Shown: positions 7,500 to 10,596 of the stretch, in pieces
How the letters are laid out: the number at the start of each line of letters is the position of its first letter
Position numbering within the stretch: the first letter of the stretch is position 1
DNA from: Flavobacteriaceae bacterium
GTDB taxonomy: Bacteria; Bacteroidota; Bacteroidia; Flavobacteriales; Flavobacteriaceae
Direction: 5' to 3'
Length of the DNA: 10,596 nucleotides
Assembly (NCBI GenBank): GCA_002729755.1
Contig: PBYT01000016.1
Coordinates: 59,682 to 70,277, forward strand
Program-made: the position numbers and the translations under genes
The notes under the pieces: generated by a model
The model's database searches: none
What the model was told of the DNA's origin: nothing
The model's input: the letters and a program-made list of their open reading frames with translations, nothing else

Positions 7500-7530
7500 C
7501 ATATTTAATTCTATGATTCTACGTGGCAAA
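7500..7530 (-). promoter_or_regulatory. Weak promoter-like element directly before the receptor gene
   Basis: On the - strand TTTG (7530-7527) is followed after exactly 19 bases by TAAATATG (7507-7500), one mismatch from TAnnTTTG. The receptor ATG begins only 6 bases further on, so transcription from here would give an essentially leaderless mRNA. The spacing is right but the match is imperfect and could be chance in AT-rich DNA. Confidence 0.25.
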
Positions 7531-7549
7531 AATAGTCATTTAATAGACA

Positions 7550-8116
7550 TTAATCATGTCTTTTTGACTTACGTCTAGTTTTTGTAATAATATCTATTTG
7601 TTCTTTACTTAATGATTTTCTAAACTCTTCCCTTAATTTTCTAATTCTGTTTTCAAAATCATGGACAAGTTTACGTTGTTTTCTTTTCATCTTAGACATT
7701 ATATTATGTTTTCTCTCAGCAAAACTCAACGAACTATCCTTTAGAGTTTCTTTTTGAATATTAGACAACATATCTTTCAATACTTTTCGTTGCTCTCGTA
7801 AAATGTCTTTTTCTTTAGCAAGAAGTTCTTTTTGTTTATCGGATAAACTTTCCATAAGTTCTTTAACCATAGGCAGGATTCTACCTTTAGGGGATTGCAT
7901 TTTGCCTTTAGGGGATTGCATTTTGCCCTTAGGGGAGCGCATTTTGCCTTTAGGAGAGTTCATTTTGCCTTTAGGAGAGTGCATTTTGCCTTTAGGAGAG
8001 TGCATCTTATAATTATGTTCTTGTTTAGGTATACTATCCTGAGCCATGATGGAGTTACCACTAAATACTAATAGAGTTATTAATGTAAATTTTGATATTA
8101 TTTTTTTCATTTTCAT
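7550..8116 (-). CDS. Secreted Spy/CpxP-like helical protein with six MxSPKGK repeats
   Basis: A 188-residue protein with a signal peptide (basic MKMKKIISK, hydrophobic FTLITLLVFSG, cleavage near IMA-Q at 25-26), hence probably periplasmic. Residues 38-79 are six tandem heptads M-[H/H/N/R/Q/Q]-S-P-K-G-[K/R]. The remainder (about 80-188) is highly charged and predicted helical. It contains LSDKQKELL and LSKEQIDII, two matches to the LTxxQ-type motif that marks Spy/CpxP periplasmic chaperones and stress sensors; in those proteins two copies also occur about 60-90 residues apart. The placement between an ECF sigma factor with its small membrane partner and an outer membrane receptor fits the periplasmic sensor/chaperone genes often found near flavobacterial ECF sigma factors. 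The family assignment is by motif only; the repeats are not part of the usual Spy fold. The very high Lys/Arg content would suit binding to acidic envelope polymers, which is speculative. Confidence 0.7.
   Translation of the reverse strand: MKMKKIISKFTLITLLVFSGNSIMAQDSIPKQEHNYKMHSPKGKMHSPKGKMNSPKGKMRSPKGKMQSPKGKMQSPKGRILPMVKELMESLSDKQKELLAKEKDILREQRKVLKDMLSNIQKETLKDSSLSFAERKHNIMSKMKRKQRKLVHDFENRIRKLREEFRKSLSKEQIDIITKTRRKSKRHD
7880..8005 (-). repeat. Six tandem 21-bp units encoding the heptapeptide MxSPKGK
   Basis: The array is 126 bases, six head-to-tail units of 21 bases with no spacer, wholly in frame. The two units nearest the N-terminus (7964-8005) are identical in sequence; the others differ mainly in the second codon (His, His, Asn, Arg, Gln, Gln) and in synonymous third bases (CCT/CCC-type changes, GGC/GGT). 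The identical pair suggests recent duplication and possible copy-number change by slippage or recombination. Each unit begins with an in-frame ATG. Confidence 0.95.
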
Positions 8117-8157
8117 TATGTTGTATATATGTTATGACACGAGTTGAATCAAAAAGT

Positions 8158-8493
8158 TTATTTTTTATAAATTATATTATTACTTGAAGTATTTGTGACT
8201 AAATAATCAAATACGTATTCTTCTGTTATTTCTTCACCTGAAATCAGTGAGTAGAGTAGAGCTGAATCCTCTATTGATGAATTATTATTATCAATATTTT
8301 GATTAGAGTTAATAACGAAGAATCCTATTATAAAGATTGCAGCTATTGAGTATGGTATAAACTCACTTAAACTTTTTAAATTGGATATATTATGCTTTTT
8401 ATTAACTGAGAGATCAAACAATTTATTGTTTGATTCTTCAAAGTAGTTTTTTGGAATTTTAAAACCAAGTTCTTTATTGTGATTTTTTTTCAT
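8158..8493 (-). CDS. Small single-pass membrane protein, candidate anti-sigma factor
   Basis: A 111-residue protein starting 15 bases after the ECF sigma factor stop. The N-terminal ~45 residues are polar and contain the segment GFKIPKNYFEESNNKLFDL, a type of 'IP-x-NYFE' motif common in small flavobacterial proteins encoded next to ECF sigma factors. One transmembrane helix lies at about 46-63 (FIPYSIAAIFIIGFFVIN), followed by an Asn/Ser-rich linker and an acidic C-terminal segment (SGEEITEEYVFDYLV). The topology, cytoplasmic N-terminal part and extracytoplasmic C-terminal part, is that of a membrane-tethered regulator. No zinc-binding HxxxCxxC motif is visible, so it is not a standard ZAS anti-sigma factor; the role is inferred from position and topology. 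Confidence 0.6.
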   Translation of the reverse strand: MKKNHNKELGFKIPKNYFEESNNKLFDLSVNKKHNISNLKSLSEFIPYSIAAIFIIGFFVINSNQNIDNNNSSIEDSALLYSLISGEEITEEYVFDYLVTNTSSNNIIYKK

Positions 8494-8508
8494 ATTAATG
8501 TTAATTTT

Positions 8509-9045
8509 TTACTCATTTATATCTCTTTTAATTTTTTTCTCTACGTCATAATATATCGATTTTATAGTGTTTTCATTCATTTCTAGAATTTTTGAAATTT
8601 CTTTAAACTTAAGTTCATCAAAATATTTCATATTAAAAATAGTTCTTTGTCTAACAGTTAATTCTGATAATAACTGATGAAATTTTACCGACAGCTTATT
8701 AGCATCGAAATAATTATCTGCATATAGCTTTTTGGTATAATTTCCCTGTACAGTGTCAATACTTATTTTTTTAATTTTAGACTCATTTGATAAAAACCTT
8801 ATAGATTCGTTATAAGCTATTCTATAGATCCAAGTTGACAACTTACTCTCTTGTCTAAATTTATCTATATTTCTATAGATTTTTATATATGTATTTTGTA
8901 ATACATCATTTGCGGATTCGTGAGATAAAACAACTTTTCTAATCATCCAATAAATCTTAAACTGATATAAGTTGATTAATATTTTAAAACCTTTGTTTTT
9001 TAATTCTTTAGATTTTAATAATATAACTAATTCTTCATCTTTCAA
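8509..9045 (-). CDS. RNA polymerase sigma factor, ECF (group 4) family
   Basis: A 178-residue protein, normal for an ECF sigma factor. Region 2 spans about 20-90, with NDVLQNTYIKIYRNIDKF (46-63; the core-binding/-10 region 'D.vQ.tflk...') and KLSTWIYRIAYNESIRFL (68-85). Region 4 spans about 123-176 with LSELTVRQRTIFNMKYFDELKFKEISKILEMNENTIKSIYYDVEKKIK, a helix-turn-helix (ISKILEMNENTIKS) that would read the -35 region. No domain beyond regions 2 and 4 is present. It heads a - strand run of four genes (one-helix membrane protein 15 bases downstream, secreted repeat protein, receptor) that it probably controls together with itself. No convincing TTTG/TAnnTTTG promoter was found in the preceding 100 bases, consistent with an alternative or autoregulated promoter. 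Confidence 0.9.
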   Translation of the reverse strand: MKDEELVILLKSKELKNKGFKILINLYQFKIYWMIRKVVLSHESANDVLQNTYIKIYRNIDKFRQESKLSTWIYRIAYNESIRFLSNESKIKKISIDTVQGNYTKKLYADNYFDANKLSVKFHQLLSELTVRQRTIFNMKYFDELKFKEISKILEMNENTIKSIYYDVEKKIKRDINE

Positions 9046-9115
9046 CTTATATATTTTTATTTAGACACTATTAAATTAAAAAAGTTGAATGAAACATATA
9101 GTTAAATGAGTGAAT

Positions 9116-9155
9116 CTAAAAACAATTAAAGAAATTATTAATTTTATTGTTTTAG
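9116..9155 (-). terminator. Imperfect AT-rich hairpin between rplT and the sigma factor gene
   Basis: CTAAAAACAAT at 9116-9126 and ATTGTTTTAG at 9146-9155 are complementary apart from one bulged A, with further A-T pairs inward. On the - strand the distal arm contains TTGTTTTTAG. It overlaps the last codon of the 40-codon ORF and lies between the translation operon and the sigma factor gene, where a terminator would be expected. The stem is AT-only apart from two G-C pairs, so stability is poor. Confidence 0.25.
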
Positions 9156-9274
9156 GAATTATCATCATTTTGTTTCTCTCCTCTAATTCTTTTTATAAAA
9201 CCTATTAATCTTTTTATGAGAGGAACACCAGTAATAAATGAAAGAATAGTAATAATAATTATTAAAGTGGTCAC
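9152..9274 (-). CDS. Possible 40-residue membrane peptide coupled to rplT
   Basis: A GTG-started frame whose GTG overlaps the rplT stop codon as GTGA (4-base overlap) and which runs 40 codons to TAA at 9152-9154. Residues 1-20 are hydrophobic (TTLIIIITILSFITGVPLI), 21-31 are basic and amphipathic (KRLIGFIKRIR), and 32-40 are hydrophilic (GEKQNDDNS). The order of hydrophobic helix then basic segment resembles the other small membrane ORF at 4826-4984, though the sequences are not obviously related. The stop/start overlap is a common form of translational coupling. An ORF of this size can arise by chance, and there is no family recognition, so the gene is plausible rather than established. It accounts for about half of the 225-base gap between rplT and the sigma factor gene; the remainder (9046-9151) shows no gene. 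Confidence 0.4.
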   Translation of the reverse strand: MTTLIIIITILSFITGVPLIKRLIGFIKRIRGEKQNDDNS

Positions 9275-9616
9275 TTTACTGCCTTAATTATCGCCTCAAA
9301 AGCATTTTGATTATTCATAGCTAGGTCAGCAAGAACCTTTCTATTAAGAGTAATATTCTTTTCCTTTGCTTTATGCATGAATTCACTGTAAGAAATACCG
9401 TGTTCTTTACAAGCTGCGTTTATTCTAACTATCCATAAAGATCTAAAGTTTCTTTTTTTGTTTCTTCGGTCTCTATAAGCGTATACTAACCCTTTTTCAA
9501 TTGCATTTTTTGCAACTGTCCAAACATTTTTTCTCCTACCAAAGTATCCTTTAGCTTGTTTTAATATTTTTTTTTCTTTTAGCTCTTGAAGCTACTGAAT
9601 TTACTGATCTAGGCAT
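9271..9616 (-). CDS. rplT: 50S ribosomal protein L20, interrupted by a one-base frameshift in this sequence
   Basis: The start ATG (9616-9614) gives MPRSVNSVASRAKRKK, the L20 N-terminus, but the frame then runs into NIKTS and a stop at 9553-9551 after 21 codons. If one A is dropped from the nine-A run on the - strand (bases 9575-9567), the frame continues as KKILKQAKGYFGRRKNVWTVAKN, then YRDRRNKKRNFRSLWIVRINAACKEHGISYSEF, and ends LNRKVLADLAMNNQNAFEAIIKAVK at stop 9273-9271. That restores exactly 114 residues, the normal flavobacterial L20 length. L20 binds 23S rRNA early in large-subunit assembly and is needed for growth, so a true knockout is unlikely; a sequencing indel in the homopolymer or transcriptional slippage are the options. 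It follows rpmI by 9 bases in the thrS-infC-rpmI-rplT order. Confidence 0.92.
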
Positions 9617-9625
9617 ATCGTTTTT

Positions 9626-9823
9626 TTATTTTAACCTTAATTGTCTTTTAATGTTCTCCTTATCACTATCATGAACAAGTCCAAAATGAGTTAGTCTAAG
9701 TTTTCTCTTTTTTGACTTTTTTGTCAAAATATGATTTTTGAAAGCATGCTTTCTTTTAATTTTTCCAGATCCGGTTATTTTAAACCTTTTCTTTGCACTG
9801 GACTTTGTTTTCATTTTTGGCAT
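9626..9823 (-). CDS. rpmI: 50S ribosomal protein L35
   Basis: A 65-residue, very basic protein of the standard L35 length. It starts MPKMKTKSSAKKRFKITGSG, the conserved L35 N-terminus, followed by KIKRKHAFKNHILTKKSKKRKLRL and ending in the basic NIKRQLRLK. L35 is a small globular protein of the 50S subunit. Its ATG comes 5 bases after the infC stop codon (TAG GAATA ATG); the sequence AGGAAT formed by the infC stop acts as a plausible ribosome binding site, unusual in this window. rplT follows after 9 bases, so the three genes should be cotranscribed. Confidence 0.97.
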   Translation of the reverse strand: MPKMKTKSSAKKRFKITGSGKIKRKHAFKNHILTKKSKKRKLRLTHFGLVHDSDKENIKRQLRLK

Positions 9824-9828
9824 TATTC

Positions 9829-10395
9829 CTATTTCTTTTTTGGTGTTATAAACATTATCATTCTTTTCCCCTCTAATTGCGGCATTTGCTCTACAGTTCC
9901 AATTTCTTCAAGCTCTTGAGCTAATCTTAAAAGTAAAATCTGTCCTTGCTCTTTAAATATTATTGATCTTCCTTTAAAGAAAACAAATGCTTTTAATTTT
10001 GCTCCTTCATTTAAAAATTTTTCTGCATGTTTCTTTTTAAATTGATAATCATGTTCATCTGTTTGAGGTCCAAATCTAATCTCTTTAACAACTATCTTTG
10101 TAGCTTTTGACTTTAAAGCTTTGTCCCTCTTCTTCTGTTCATATAAAAATTTCTTATAATCTAAAATTTTACATACAGGCGGAGATGCTTTCGGAGAGAT
10201 TTCAACAAGATCGAATTCTTGATCTCTTGCTATTCTAAGAGCATCGTTAACAGAATAAACCCCTATATCTACATTATCACCAACTAGTCTTACTTCATTG
10301 GCTGTTATTTTAGAGTTAATTCTGTGAGGATCTTCTTTAAATACTCTTCTTCCCCATCTCCTATTTGTTTTTTTTCTTCTTATAGCTATAACAAT
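9829..10395 (-). CDS. infC: Translation initiation factor IF-3, non-ATG start
   Basis: The frame between the thrS stop (10404-10402) and TAG 9831-9829 encodes the full IF-3. The N-terminal domain has HRINSKITANEVRLVGDNVDIGVYSVNDALRIARDQEFDLVEISPKASPPVCKILDYKKFLYEQKK in sections; the C-terminal domain has KEIRFGPQTDEHDY, FKKKHAEKFLNEGAKLKAF, FFKGRS, EGKRMIMF and ends TPKKK. There is no ATG upstream of these regions: only AAA CAG ATT GTT ATA GCT ATA AGA AGA follows the thrS stop. Comparison with the common flavobacterial N-terminus MAIRRR points to the ATA at 10389-10387 or the ATT at 10395-10393; ATT is given because IF-3 genes typically use AUU, which permits autoregulation by IF-3's own start-codon discrimination. 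With ATT the protein is 188 residues. IF-3 binds the 30S subunit and checks initiator tRNA and start codon. Confidence 0.93.
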   Translation of the reverse strand: MVIAIRRKKTNRRWGRRVFKEDPHRINSKITANEVRLVGDNVDIGVYSVNDALRIARDQEFDLVEISPKASPPVCKILDYKKFLYEQKKRDKALKSKATKIVVKEIRFGPQTDEHDYQFKKKHAEKFLNEGAKLKAFVFFKGRSIIFKEQGQILLLRLAQELEEIGTVEQMPQLEGKRMIMFITPKKK

Positions 10396-10401
10396 CTGTT
10401 T

Positions 10402-10596
10402 TTAGTTAATATTAAATTCTGGTATACTATCAGAAATTTCTTTTTTGAAAATATCTAAAAACTTATCAATTTTCATTTCACCTAAATCTCCTTCTTTATG
10501 TTTTCTGATTGAAACTGTTTCATTTTTTTCTTCATTCTCTCCTATTATGATCATATAAGGAATCTTATTTATTTCAGATTCTCTGATTTTTTTACC
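10402..10596 (-). CDS. thrS: Threonine--tRNA ligase, C-terminal end only
   Basis: The last 64 codons of a gene entering from the right edge, ending at TAA 10404-10402. The visible part is the end of the anticodon-binding domain of class II ThrRS: GKKIRESEINKIPYMIIIGE, then NETVSIRKHKEGDLG and EMKIDKFLDIFKKEI. This matches the typical ...IPY.lvvG..E....tVsvR....gd.G....ef...l..E pattern. It ligates threonine to tRNA-Thr. It stops 6 bases before the proposed infC start and in the same reading frame, in the classical thrS-infC-rpmI-rplT order. The catalytic core and its zinc ligands are outside the window. Confidence 0.9.
   Translation of the reverse strand, partial: GKKIRESEINKIPYMIIIGENEEKNETVSIRKHKEGDLGEMKIDKFLDIFKKEISDSIPEFNIN

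Noticed and set aside
7880..8005. CRISPR-like or regulatory iteron array
   Set aside because: The 21-bp units are directly adjacent without spacers and lie in frame within a protein-coding gene, so they are a coding tandem repeat.
7803..8012. + strand ORF with repeated ILPLGEC-type heptads
   Set aside because: It is the antisense reading of the MxSPKGK repeats. The - strand frame has a signal peptide, a full-length helical domain and fits the operon; the + frame has no such support.
9046..9151. Promoter of the ECF sigma factor gene
   Set aside because: The best -7 candidate on the - strand is TATGTTTC, which has one mismatch and lacks a TTTG at a 19-base spacing; too weak to annotate.
9551..9616. 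rplT as a true pseudogene or as a programmed -1 ribosomal frameshift gene
   Set aside because: Apart from one A in a homopolymer, L20 is perfectly conserved in length and sequence, which argues against decay. The needed shift is +1 (or loss of one A), so an A AAA AAA -1 slip would not restore the frame.
9731..9919. + strand ORF of 62 codons across rpmI and infC
   Set aside because: It is antisense to L35 and the C-terminus of IF-3, both firmly identified.

Overview
The window is strongly AT-rich, gene-dense DNA from a member of the Bacteroidota, most likely the Flavobacteriia. This rests on several signals: an outer-membrane beta-barrel receptor with an N-terminal carboxypeptidase-regulatory-like domain, an ECF sigma factor followed by a one-helix membrane protein, typical flavobacterial forms of IF-3, L35 and L20, scarce Shine-Dalgarno sequences, and promoter-like TTTG / TAnnTTTG elements. 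Short intergenic gaps and several overlapping genes suggest a compact genome; a free-living marine lineage is plausible but inferred.

Layout. On the + strand, bases 1-2929 carry the 3' end of dnaK, a hotdog thioesterase of the DHNA-CoA hydrolase type (menI-like), a PAS domain fused to a MenA/UbiA prenyltransferase, and a CPBP-family intramembrane protease. The thioesterase and prenyltransferase would act on consecutive intermediates of menaquinone synthesis. Nearly everything from 2915 to 10596 lies on the - strand. In transcription order it holds the end of thrS, infC, rpmI and rplT (the classical translation operon), a possible 40-residue membrane peptide, then an ECF sigma factor, a small membrane protein (candidate anti-sigma factor), a secreted Spy/CpxP-like protein with six heptapeptide repeats, an outer-membrane receptor, and finally class II fumarase and a GNAT acetyltransferase whose genes overlap. 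One 52-codon + strand membrane ORF sits between fumC and the receptor and has a well-matched Bacteroidota promoter.

How the genes fit together. The sigma factor, one-helix protein, secreted protein and receptor look like one envelope-stress or transport-signalling unit. thrS-infC-rpmI-rplT supplies translation components, with infC starting at a non-ATG codon as is common for IF-3. Main oddities: a one-base insertion in a nine-A run that breaks rplT in this sequence, the PAS-MenA fusion, the repeat array in the secreted protein, and two unannotated-size membrane ORFs. No CRISPR array, tRNA, rRNA, insertion sequence or phage gene was seen, and no gene-free stretch exceeds 300 bases.
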